In this document: in pieces, positions 1 to 6,491 of the stretch
Position numbering within the stretch: position 1 is the stretch's first letter
Layout: each line of letters opens with the position of its first letter
Origin: CAWELS01 sp964468205
GTDB lineage: Bacteria > Acidobacteriota > Terriglobia > Bryobacterales > Bryobacteraceae
Direction: 5' to 3'
Length of the DNA stretch: 8,397 bases
NCBI GenBank assembly: GCA_964468205.1
Contig: CAYXVG010000129.1
Coordinates: 1 to 8,397, forward strand
The notes under the pieces: model-generated
Told to the model about the DNA's origin: nothing
Databases searched by the model: none
Seen by the model: only the letters and a program-made list of their open reading frames with translations
Made by a program: the position numbers and the translations under genes

Positions 1-1
1 C

Positions 2-244
2 TTGCTGCTGGAAGGCGCGCTGGCGCTCCCCGGCGTGCGGCCCGGCCTTCCCGGCGACGACCTGTTTGTCGGCTTCGCCTCCCTTCCCCGCTCTACGTCG
101 AGCGGGACGGTTATCTGGAAACCGCCCCCAACAAGGTTCTATGGCCCCACTGCCACCAGCGCTCCGTTGCTGGAGACGCCGCCGGCTTGGATCACCACTT
201 CATGGTCGCCCGCGGACAGGGCCGGTACAGTCAGGTTCACCTGA
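2..244 (+). CDS. Possible C-terminal fragment of a plus-strand gene entering from the left edge (5' truncated, frame uncertain)
   Basis: The first 90 bases read well in plus frame 2: about 26 of 30 codons end in G or C, and the peptide (LLLEGALALPGVRPGLPGDD and on to FVGFAS) looks like ordinary protein. From about position 92 the more protein-like reading moves to frame 1 (SPLYVERDGYLETAPNKV), whereas frame 2 turns into a Ser/Thr/Pro-rich string before its stop at 242-244. That stop lies about 100 bp inside the 3' end of the convergent minus-strand gene, a long overlap for a real convergent pair. The options are a genuine gene end with a 3' overlap, a gene broken by a one-base shift near 85-97, or chance in GC-rich DNA. 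I do not recognise the family. A hairpin at 87-106 sits where the frames appear to switch. Confidence 0.25.
   Translation: MLLEGALALPGVRPGLPGDDLFVGFASLPRSTSSGTVIWKPPPTRFYGPTATSAPLLETPPAWITTSWSPADRAGTVRFT
87..106. other. Perfect 7-bp inverted repeat downstream of the minus-strand gene
   Basis: CCCGCTC (87-93) and GAGCGGG (100-106) pair perfectly around a 6-base loop. The hairpin lies 33-52 bases beyond the stop codon of the convergent minus-strand gene, where a terminator could sit. No T-run follows on either strand, so it is not a canonical Rho-independent terminator. It could be a 3'-end stabilising hairpin, a remnant terminator or chance. Confidence 0.35.
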
Positions 245-3200
245 TACAGACCGGCAAAGCCCGGGGTGAGACCGGCGAATGCCACCCCCGCCGCGGCGCC
301 GCCCACCGTCGCTGTCACTTCGGTCAGCGTTCGGGCGAGCGGTTCGGCGGGAGTCGGCTCACCCGCCGCAACAGGGTTATCCACCGCGCCCAGGCCGGCC
401 ATGTAAACGATGATCACCTCGCCGGGGGCGGCGGGATTGTCCGGGATGTTGAGACTGAAGTCCTGGTTCTGGATCACACCGCGGCCGGGACCGGCAATGC
501 TCGGGTCAAGGGAGAAAATGCCCGGCGACGTCTCCTCCACCGGAATGGTCAGCGTCGCGCCGCGCCGCCCGTTTTGCACGAACACCATCGACGCCTCGCC
601 CGCTCCGATGTCAAACGGGATCTGAAAGCTGGCTTGCGTCGAGAACGCCGAATAGAGAGGCGCCGGCCGTCCGTTAATGAGAACCTGGAGTCCCCCAATA
701 TCGCTCGGCAAACCCTGGCCGTCAGCGCGGGCCCGCTCGCCCGGGGCCTGCTGGGCCCCACTGTCGTCCACGAGGTTGAACAGGCCGAACGCGGTTATGA
801 TTCCCCCAGCCGCGATCCGGCCCGCAAAACTTGCCCCATTAACGATGGCTTCCTGCAAAGTGAAGGGAGGCGATCCCGGCGCCGCCTTGGCTTCTTGCAG
901 CGGCGACTCGGCCACCGCGTACCGGATCTCTTTCCGAATACTGTCGAAGTTGAGATCGCCGTCGTCGTCGAGGTCTCCGAGGTGTATCTTCTGCACCCGC
1001 AGCCCGACTATGTCGCGCCCGTCCCTACCCGTCTGAATCTTGTCGTGCAAAATCTTTAACCACGGGACTCCGCGGGTCTTCCCACAACCCGCCACGCGCA
1101 CCAGGTGCCCACCCTGCACGTTTCCGGCCTCGTCCTCCCAGCGATAAACCATCTCGATGTCCTCGCCCTTCTGGATTTCGCTGCACAGCCACTCAAACGT
1201 CACATGGGCGCCCTGATAGGCGGACTGGACCCCGCTCGATTCGAAGTCCTCCTCAAAGTCAGCGTCATCGGGAGAGCCAGCGTGCTGATGCGTCAAAACT
1301 CCGGCCAGCCCGTTCGCGGAAAGATAGCTGAACTTGCCCTCCAACCCCTTCGATGGTTTTACGCCGCTACCCTCCGTCCGCGACGTTACGTCGCGGCCCA
1401 TCGCAGTGCCAAGCTGGCCAACCAGGCTGTCGTCCCCTCTGAGGCCCTCTTTATGCTCATGGGGCACGTCCACGGCCGGATACTGCGCTTCGAGCCACGC
1501 CAGGCTGTTGGCGTAGCCCATCGGAACGCACTGGTTCTGCGCCGCCTGAACGTTGATATCGGTTCTGGGCAGCGTATAGGCGAAGTTGTCCTCGTCGTCC
1601 ATGAAATTCAGTCGCTGGGTCCTGGTCTCGGGAATGCCGGTAACCCGCTCGCCCTCACCACCGATGTTCACCGTCGTGGGAGCAACCGCGACAGTCACCG
1701 GATCATTGAACTGCGGCGCGTTGAGCTGCGGCTCCGGGGTGAACAACATTCTGGCGGGAAGGGAACTGATCACCGGGCCGGGCTCCGGGTTGTCGTTGTC
1801 GACTTCGTCGGGATTCGCGATCTCGATATTGTAGGAAAACGTGGCGGTGAGGTCGAACTTGTCCACGAGGAGATTCGGCGCCACCCAACCCCGTGACGTG
1901 ACCACATTGAGATAACCGAGGTCCAGCCCAGTAGCATTCGTCAGCCGCTCGATGTCAACCGTCACAATGCCGGTCGAGGAATTCTGTTTGCTGACGTCGT
2001 CGAACTCATAGCTCACCTGTTCGAAGATGAGAGCGCCGTTGTAAGGCAAGAGGGTCTCCCGCCCGCTCGAAAGGTTGACGATGGCGGCGTCGATTTCGCC
2101 ATTAAAAGTCGGGTCGAACGCCTGCTCCGGCGCCGGCAACGTCTCCGAGTCCACGGACATGGCCAGCAGGTCATTCCCCCACGGATCGGACGCTGCTCCA
2201 TTGATGAATCCCACGCCCAGGCAGCCGTGCTGCTGCAACGCTCCGCCGTAGCTCACATGCTCGATCCGGACCGAGTTGGGACCGGAACACGGACTCAGGA
2301 AGTCCACCGTGGCTGCTTCCACGGAATCCGTGCTGCCAGTCAAACTGAAGGTGAGGAAATGTCCGCCAGGCGCCGTGGTGCCGGTCATACCGAACAACTG
2401 GTCGAGAAACGGTCCTCCTCCCAAATAGGTCCATTCAAGCTTCGGTGTCTCTGCCTCCAGGTCGAGCACTGCCACGAACGGATCAGCCTGACCATGGAAA
2501 TTAACGGGGAACCCGGGCGCGGCTGGAAAGTCCGGCGAGTTTGTGGTCCCACCGATCGCCGCCTGCCCGGCTGGACTCATGAGCAGTTCCCAGGTCTCCT
2601 CCTGTCCGATCCCGCCCAGCAGCGTGCCGTAGTGCATCCCGCTCAGATCCGCGGGCATCCGCACCAGGAACGCATCTCCGGGTCCCATGAGCTGGCTCTG
2701 GATTGCGTCGCCCGTAACCGGAAAATCTCCCGACAGAGTGAACCCGGCTACCCAGAGATCGCCGTTGACATCCTGCTTCAGCCCCCGCCCGATGTCGTTC
2801 GATATTCCTCCCAGCAGACCGGAGGCCGTCAAGACGTTACCAGCCGGGGAGATCGACGTCACGAATGTGTCTGCCCCGCCCGCCAGCGTGGTCTGCGCGG
2901 CGCCTTGCGTGGTCGGGTAGTTTTCCGACGTCGTCCAGCCTGTGACGTGGGGCCCGCCCGTCTCATTCAGTTCCAGGGCAAACGGGAATTCCTCGCCCAT
3001 GCCGCCGAGGTAGGAGGCAAACTCCACCGCGTCGCCCGCCGCGTTCAGCCGGACCACGAACATGTCACTGTCGCCGCCTCCAAAAGCCGGCTGAAAACCG
3101 CTCCCCGTCGAGGGAAGATCAGCCGACGTAGTCGCCCCCACGACGATGACCCGGCCCTCTTCGTCCACCTGAACGCGGACCCCCTGATCCGACCCGCTGC

Positions 3201-4146
3201 CGCCGAAATACGTGGAGTAGTCCACAGCCGTGAGCGAACGATTGAGTTTCGCCACAAAAACGTCGGTTTCTCCGCCGAACTGCGCCTGTGCCGGGTTGTT
3301 CAGCGGGAAGTCCGCGGCGGATGCCGTCATGCCCGTGACGAAGACGTTTCCCTCCGCGTCGGTTGTCACGCCAAACGCCCGGTCGTCGCCAGCCGCCCCG
3401 AAGTAGGTGGCGCCCAGGATCGGGTCGATCACCAGAGGCTGCGCCGCGTCGTATTCTCCGACCCGGAAACGCAGCACGCCCTCTTCCCACAGGTAGTCCC
3501 CGGGGATCACCTTCTGCGCGCCGTCCTCCTCTTCCTGATAAATTCGGGGCTTCCGCATCAACACCTCGCCGTGCTCCTGCGCCAGAAGCAGGTCCCCCTC
3601 GCTGGTCACCCGAACGTCTTGCGCGCCGGAGAACGCCAGACGGATCCGCTCCGGGTCGGCGCCCGGCGCCACCACCAGGTCATATTCAAGCTGATGCCCG
3701 TGGCCATGGTAGACCACGTCAATACCCGGGTAGACATCGCTGTAAACCACACGAGCGTAGTGCGGGACGTCGGTGATCGTCTTCTCGCCCAGGAAATAGT
3801 TGCTGCGTCCCGGCAACTGTTCCCGGCCGGTGACCTCCGGCTGCGGATTGGCGTCCAGAAACCGCATTCGCAGGACTTCACGCCGAGAAACAGTCTCCCT
3901 TCTAGGCCGGTCCGGATCGCCCACCTCCTTCAGTGACCGCAGCGCTCCTGACGACGGGTGCGAGAGCAGAGTGACACCGTTATCCCAGAGGATCAGCTTC
4001 GAGTTTCCGGTACTGGCAACGAACCTCGCCTCGCCCGCCGTCTGCCCGAAGTTCGGTTCAAAGTGCAGCGGCAGCCGGCTGAGATTCGCGGTTGCGGCGT
4101 AGGTCAGTTGAGCGGCGATAATCGCCAGAAGACAGCTCTTTCCCAT
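139..4146 (-). CDS. Large secreted multidomain protein: DUF7948-like module, SBBP beta-propeller, cysteine-peptidase-like domain, TIGR03437 C-terminus
   Basis: This encodes 1335 residues from the chosen ATG at 4144-4146. Residues 1-17 (MGKSCLLAIIAAQLTYA) form a Sec signal peptide. Residues 26-242 match the DUF7948-type module that precedes SBBP repeats (FEPNFGQT start, ending QPLVIDP). Residues 244-694 are about seven propeller blades. Residues 695-845 are beta-rich and unrecognised. Residues 846-1080 resemble a papain/C39-like cysteine peptidase: Gln867 six residues before Cys873 (QNQCVPMGYANSLAWLE), His1014 in GGHLVRVAG and Asp1035 in WLKILHD. A dockerin-like calcium loop follows at 1058-1068, then a Pro/Ala linker, then TIGR03437 at about 1097-1333 (INGRPAPLYSAFSTQASFQI; SPGIF; a PGEVIIVYMAGLG segment). 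I chose the ATG over an in-frame GTG at 4191 because it has GGGAGGGG just upstream, begins directly with the signal peptide, and the best promoter would start RNA downstream of the GTG. The protein is probably exported to the surface or periplasm. Its substrate and function are unknown, and peptidase activity is inferred from motif spacing only. Confidence 0.93.
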   Translation of the reverse strand: MGKSCLLAIIAAQLTYAATANLSRLPLHFEPNFGQTAGEARFVASTGNSKLILWDNGVTLLSHPSSGALRSLKEVGDPDRPRRETVSRREVLRMRFLDANPQPEVTGREQLPGRSNYFLGEKTITDVPHYARVVYSDVYPGIDVVYHGHGHQLEYDLVVAPGADPERIRLAFSGAQDVRVTSEGDLLLAQEHGEVLMRKPRIYQEEEDGAQKVIPGDYLWEEGVLRFRVGEYDAAQPLVIDPILGATYFGAAGDDRAFGVTTDAEGNVFVTGMTASAADFPLNNPAQAQFGGETDVFVAKLNRSLTAVDYSTYFGGSGSDQGVRVQVDEEGRVIVVGATTSADLPSTGSGFQPAFGGGDSDMFVVRLNAAGDAVEFASYLGGMGEEFPFALELNETGGPHVTGWTTSENYPTTQGAAQTTLAGGADTFVTSISPAGNVLTASGLLGGISNDIGRGLKQDVNGDLWVAGFTLSGDFPVTGDAIQSQLMGPGDAFLVRMPADLSGMHYGTLLGGIGQEETWELLMSPAGQAAIGGTTNSPDFPAAPGFPVNFHGQADPFVAVLDLEAETPKLEWTYLGGGPFLDQLFGMTGTTAPGGHFLTFSLTGSTDSVEAATVDFLSPCSGPNSVRIEHVSYGGALQQHGCLGVGFINGAASDPWGNDLLAMSVDSETLPAPEQAFDPTFNGEIDAAIVNLSSGRETLLPYNGALIFEQVSYEFDDVSKQNSSTGIVTVDIERLTNATGLDLGYLNVVTSRGWVAPNLLVDKFDLTATFSYNIEIANPDEVDNDNPEPGPVISSLPARMLFTPEPQLNAPQFNDPVTVAVAPTTVNIGGEGERVTGIPETRTQRLNFMDDEDNFAYTLPRTDINVQAAQNQCVPMGYANSLAWLEAQYPAVDVPHEHKEGLRGDDSLVGQLGTAMGRDVTSRTEGSGVKPSKGLEGKFSYLSANGLAGVLTHQHAGSPDDADFEEDFESSGVQSAYQGAHVTFEWLCSEIQKGEDIEMVYRWEDEAGNVQGGHLVRVAGCGKTRGVPWLKILHDKIQTGRDGRDIVGLRVQKIHLGDLDDDGDLNFDSIRKEIRYAVAESPLQEAKAAPGSPPFTLQEAIVNGASFAGRIAAGGIITAFGLFNLVDDSGAQQAPGERARADGQGLPSDIGGLQVLINGRPAPLYSAFSTQASFQIPFDIGAGEASMVFVQNGRRGATLTIPVEETSPGIFSLDPSIAGPGRGVIQNQDFSLNIPDNPAAPGEVIIVYMAGLGAVDNPVAAGEPTPAEPLARTLTEVTATVGGAAAGVAFAGLTPGFAGLYQVNLTVPALSAGDHEVVIQAGGVSSNGALVAVGP
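2065..3417 (-). repeat. SBBP-type beta-propeller repeat array, about seven blades of 59-68 residues
   Basis: Within the large minus-strand protein the recurrent unit opens with a (T/S)Y(F/L)GG-like turn and runs through a V.VTG.T..ADFP-like strand to a DxFVxxL strand. Units lie at residues 244-311, 312-377, 378-442, 443-506, 507-572, 573-631 and 632-694, counted from the ATG at 4146. Blades 1-5 are clear. Blade 6 keeps only its opening TYLGGG. Blade 7 has SYGG, then ASDPWGNDLL, and closes with DAAIVNL, so it is recognisable but diverged. These units have the appearance of the SBBP (PF06739) propeller family. The repeats are conserved at protein level only, with no long DNA-level tandem identity visible. 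Confidence 0.8.
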
Positions 4147-4149
4147 TTT

Positions 4150-4157
4150 CCCCTCCC
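4150..4157 (-). promoter_or_regulatory. Ribosome binding site that decides the start of the large minus-strand gene
   Basis: On the minus strand GGGAGGGG is followed by AAA and then ATG (4146-4144). The GGAGG core is 5 bases from the ATG. The alternative GTG at 4191-4189, fifteen codons upstream, has no comparable purine-rich sequence before it. Confidence 0.75.
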
Positions 4158-4179
4158 AGGTTCGATCGAGTTTGGTGCA

Positions 4180-4208
4180 AGTATACTTCACATCACAAAC
4201 AATCGCAA
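4180..4208 (-). promoter_or_regulatory. Predicted sigma70-type promoter for the large minus-strand gene
   Basis: On the minus strand TTGCGA (-35, positions 4208-4203, 4 of 6 to consensus) and TATACT (-10, positions 4185-4180, 5 of 6) are separated by exactly 17 bases. The predicted transcript start near 4170-4174 gives a leader of about 25-30 bases before the ATG at 4146. The -10 lies inside the 10-bp palindrome AAGTATACTT (4179-4188), which could be an operator or chance. This is prediction from consensus only. Confidence 0.5.
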
Positions 4209-4613
4209 AATGTTCAACTTAGAACGGAACTTGCGTAGCCCGCCCGTCCTTCCGGTTGGGCCGAGCTTCTAACTGCTTCTCAATCTAGAGGCTAAAATTT
4301 GGTTTAAACTATGCTAAAAATATGGAGACATCCCCCCGGCATCCGGTTTTCGTCGGGCTGCGCACCTGCGGCGATCGCTCTCGGAACGCATGGGAGAGCG
4401 GCTCACCGGAACCGCCCTGGTGGACGGCACACCGCTCGCGTTCTGCGGCTTCCGTTTCGGTGTCGCAACAAAACAACGACGCTCTCGTTTCAACGGCTTG
4501 CCCTCCGCGCGCCGCTCGACAAAACCCGAATTGCGAAACCTATGCCTGCAGCCCGGCGTCTCTTCATCGGAACCGGGATTCTTGCCGCCCGGGTAATGTT
4601 ACTCTATTGCGGG
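4209..4613. other. Divergent intergenic stretch with no convincing gene
   Basis: About 400 bases lie between the two outward-facing promoters. The part at 4270-4325 is distinctly A+T-rich, including TAAAATTTGG and GTTTAAAC at 4302-4309. From about 4330 the composition is GC-rich again, and all three plus-strand frames stay open for roughly 200 bases (about 4390-4596). One 68-codon frame at 4390-4596 begins MGERLTGTALVDGTPLAFCG, but it has no good ribosome binding site and I recognise no family. I see no tRNA, riboswitch, repeat or terminator here. The stretch may be a decayed gene or a regulatory region. Confidence 0.5.
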
Positions 4614-4642
4614 TTGACGCAACGTGCGCAAAGCCATAAACT
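4614..4642 (+). promoter_or_regulatory. Predicted sigma70-type promoter for the GWxTD gene and the gene after it
   Basis: TTGACG (-35, 4614-4619, 5 of 6 to consensus) and TAAACT (-10, 4637-4642, 4 of 6) are separated by exactly 17 bases. Transcription would begin near 4649, giving a short leader of about 27 bases before the ATG at 4676. No other promoter is obvious before the downstream gene at 6492, so this one probably drives both. Prediction from consensus only. Confidence 0.55.
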
Positions 4643-4675
4643 TGAATTAGTTAGACCCTTGTAGCGGTGGTGTGT

Positions 4676-6439
4676 ATGCATTCAGAAACTTGCTCTTCGG
4701 GACTATCCTCCTCGCCGGCTCGTTTGAGCCTTTGGCGGGTACCTCTTTTGGTATGGCTAGGCAAAATCCCCGGGGCGCGTTTTGTCGTCTGCGCCGCGGT
4801 CACGTTGGCTCTCCTGGTCCCGCCCGGCGCCGCACAGAGAAGCGGCGGCCAGGGTGGAACTGACGGGCGCGAAACCGTCGCCCAACCTCTCACCGAGAAA
4901 CAAAGGCGTAAGCGGGAAAAGGAACTTCGCAAGGAGTTGGAACGGCCGTTCCGCAAATGGCTTCAGGAAGACGTCTCCTACATCATCAGCGACGAGGAGC
5001 GCAACGCATTCAAACGGCTGCAAACCGGCGAGGAAATGGAGCAGTTCATTGAGCAGTTCTGGCTCCGCCGGGATCCCACCCCGGACACGGCGGAAAACGA
5101 GTTCAAGGAAGAGCACTACCGCCGCATCGCCTACGCCAACGAACGCTTTGCTTCCGGAATTCCGGGCTGGAAAACAGACCGGGGCCGGATCTACATCACC
5201 TTCGGCCCACCGGATGAAATTGAATCGCATCCTTCCGGCGGAAGCTACATGCGTCCCTATTACGAGGGAGGCGGCACTACATCGACCTACCCGTTCGAAG
5301 TTTGGCGCTACCGCTGGTTGGAGGGCATCGGTTCCGACATCATGATCGAGTTTGTCGATCCCACCATGTCGGGCGAGTACCGGATGACGATGGACCCGTC
5401 CGAGAAGGACGCCCTCCTGCACGTGCCGGGCGCCGGCCTGACACTGATGGAAGAGATGGGCTTGGCCGACAAGGCGGATCGCTTCTCCCGCACCGACGGA
5501 ACGCGGCTTGGTACCGGTGACACGCCCTTGCCGCACCGCATGAGTCAGTTTGAGCGGTTGCGCATCTGGGCGGATTTGCAGAAACCGCCCCCGGTGAAGT
5601 TCAAGGACCTCGAAGCGGCGGTCGAATCCACCATTCAGTACAACCTGCTTCCCATGCAGGCTCGCGCCGACTATCTTCGGATGACGAATTCCACCGTGAT
5701 GACCAACGTCACGTTGCAGTTCGACCGCGCCGACCTCCAGTTCGAAGATGAGGAAGGCGTCTCGCGGGCGACTATTAATGTCTATGCCCGTATCACCTCG
5801 ATGGCGCGCCGTGTCGTGAACGTCTTCGAAGACGTCATCACCAGTGAGGTCCCAACCCAGTTGCTGGGCCAGGTAGCGGATACTTCGGCCATCTACCAGA
5901 AATCAGTGCCGCTTCCCCCGGGCACCTACCGGCTGAACGTGGTTGCCAAAGACATCGTCAGCGGCAACATGAACAACTATGAGATGGCCTTGCGCGTGCC
6001 GTTCTACGACGAGACGACGCTCGGCATGAGCAGCATTATCCTCGCCGACAAGATCGAAAAGGTGCCTACGCGCAGTATCGGCGCCGGACAGTTTGTCATC
6101 GGTTCCTCGAAGGTGCGCCCGCGGATTGACGAAACCTTCAAGCGTGACGAAAAAATGGGGATCTATGTCCAACTCTATAATTTCGCGTCCGACGAGGAGA
6201 CCCGGAAGCCGAAGGCGAAAATCGACTACGAAGTAGTTCGCAGCAGTGACAACTCGAAAGTCTTCGAATTCAGCGAGGAGGTGGCGTCCATCGATGGCGC
6301 CTCGGCGAACCAGACCGTTATTGAGAAGGTTTTGCCGCTCCAGAATCTGGAGCCTGGCGAGTACACGATCCGCATGAAAGTCACGGATCTGCTCAAGAAT
6401 GAATCCTTGGCCCCAGAGGCGACTTTCAAGGTAATATAG
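4676..6439 (+). CDS. Secreted GWxTD domain-containing protein
   Basis: This encodes 587 residues from the ATG at 4676. The in-frame GTG codons at 4667 and 4670 are alternatives. I prefer the ATG because GGTGG lies 5 bases before it, although the ribosome binding site is weak either way. The N-terminus has a long polar lead of about 30 residues and then a hydrophobic export segment (FVVCAAVTLALLVPPGAAQ, about residues 36-54). A charged helical stretch follows at about 73-97 (EKQRRKREKELRKELERPF). The GWxTD domain covers about residues 92-247: FWLRRDPTP, then the signature GWKTD at 164-168, then RIYITFGPPDEIE at 171-183 and FEVWRYRW. This matches the GWxTD family (TIGR04514) known from Acidobacteria and Bacteroidetes, whose biochemical role is not established. 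The C-terminal half (about 315-587) is beta-rich with two sandwich-like units ending PPGTYRLNVVAKDI and EPGEYTIRMKVTDL. The product is probably periplasmic or envelope-associated. The next gene starts 52 bases downstream on the same strand, so cotranscription is likely. Confidence 0.92.
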   Translation: MHSETCSSGLSSSPARLSLWRVPLLVWLGKIPGARFVVCAAVTLALLVPPGAAQRSGGQGGTDGRETVAQPLTEKQRRKREKELRKELERPFRKWLQEDVSYIISDEERNAFKRLQTGEEMEQFIEQFWLRRDPTPDTAENEFKEEHYRRIAYANERFASGIPGWKTDRGRIYITFGPPDEIESHPSGGSYMRPYYEGGGTTSTYPFEVWRYRWLEGIGSDIMIEFVDPTMSGEYRMTMDPSEKDALLHVPGAGLTLMEEMGLADKADRFSRTDGTRLGTGDTPLPHRMSQFERLRIWADLQKPPPVKFKDLEAAVESTIQYNLLPMQARADYLRMTNSTVMTNVTLQFDRADLQFEDEEGVSRATINVYARITSMARRVVNVFEDVITSEVPTQLLGQVADTSAIYQKSVPLPPGTYRLNVVAKDIVSGNMNNYEMALRVPFYDETTLGMSSIILADKIEKVPTRSIGAGQFVIGSSKVRPRIDETFKRDEKMGIYVQLYNFASDEETRKPKAKIDYEVVRSSDNSKVFEFSEEVASIDGASANQTVIEKVLPLQNLEPGEYTIRMKVTDLLKNESLAPEATFKVI

Positions 6440-6455
6440 AAAGCGCCTGGGGGCA

Positions 6456-6478
6456 TCCGCGCTTCGGCGCGGAGGAGG
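6456..6478 (+). promoter_or_regulatory. UUCG-capped hairpin overlapping the ribosome binding site of the barrel gene
   Basis: Positions 6456-6462 (TCCGCGC) and 6467-6473 (GCGCGGA) form a perfect 7-bp stem around TTCG, giving the very stable C(UUCG)G tetraloop in RNA. The 3' arm runs straight into the Shine-Dalgarno sequence: GGAGGAGG spans 6471-6478, so its first three bases are in the stem. The start ATG is at 6492, a fairly long 13-base spacing. No T-run follows, so this is not an intrinsic terminator. A role in translation level, coupling to the upstream gene or mRNA processing is inferred. Confidence 0.6.
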
Positions 6479-6491
6479 CTCATACGCCAAA

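Noticed and set aside
187..1059. 290-codon open frame on the plus strand over the 3' end of the large gene
   Set aside because: It is in the same antisense register as the previous item and has the same explanation; the opposite strand there encodes the TIGR03437 domain and part of the peptidase-like domain.
2227..3936. 569-codon open frame on the plus strand opposite the large gene
   Set aside because: It lies exactly in register with the minus-strand codons, where stops arise only from sense codons TTA, CTA and TCA, which are rare in GC-rich genes. The sense frame has signal peptide, repeats and recognised domains; the antisense peptide is Arg/His-rich with no family resemblance.
4371..4378. 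GCGATCGC palindrome, resembling the cyanobacterial HIP1 repeat
   Set aside because: A single copy in the intergenic region with no clustering; an isolated 8-bp GC-rich palindrome is expected by chance.
4311..4664. 117-codon plus-strand frame in the divergent intergenic region
   Set aside because: It has no ribosome binding site, an Arg/Ala-rich composition, equally open alternative frames over the same bases, and it runs through the predicted promoter at 4614-4642.
4672..4863. 63-codon frame starting GTG with a signal-peptide-like beginning (YAFRNLLFGTILLAG), overlapping the start of the GWxTD gene
   Set aside because: It soon becomes Arg/Pro-rich and stops without a domain, while the GWxTD frame has its own export segment and continues for 587 residues. 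I considered a frameshifted signal peptide for the GWxTD gene, but the existing frame explains export without it.
4757..5536. 259-codon minus-strand frame opposite the GWxTD gene
   Set aside because: The sense strand carries the intact GWxTD signature; the antisense frame has no start context or recognisable family.
6456..6473. Intrinsic terminator between the two plus-strand genes
   Set aside because: The stem-loop is stable but is followed by GGAGG rather than a T-run, and it overlaps the next gene's ribosome binding site.
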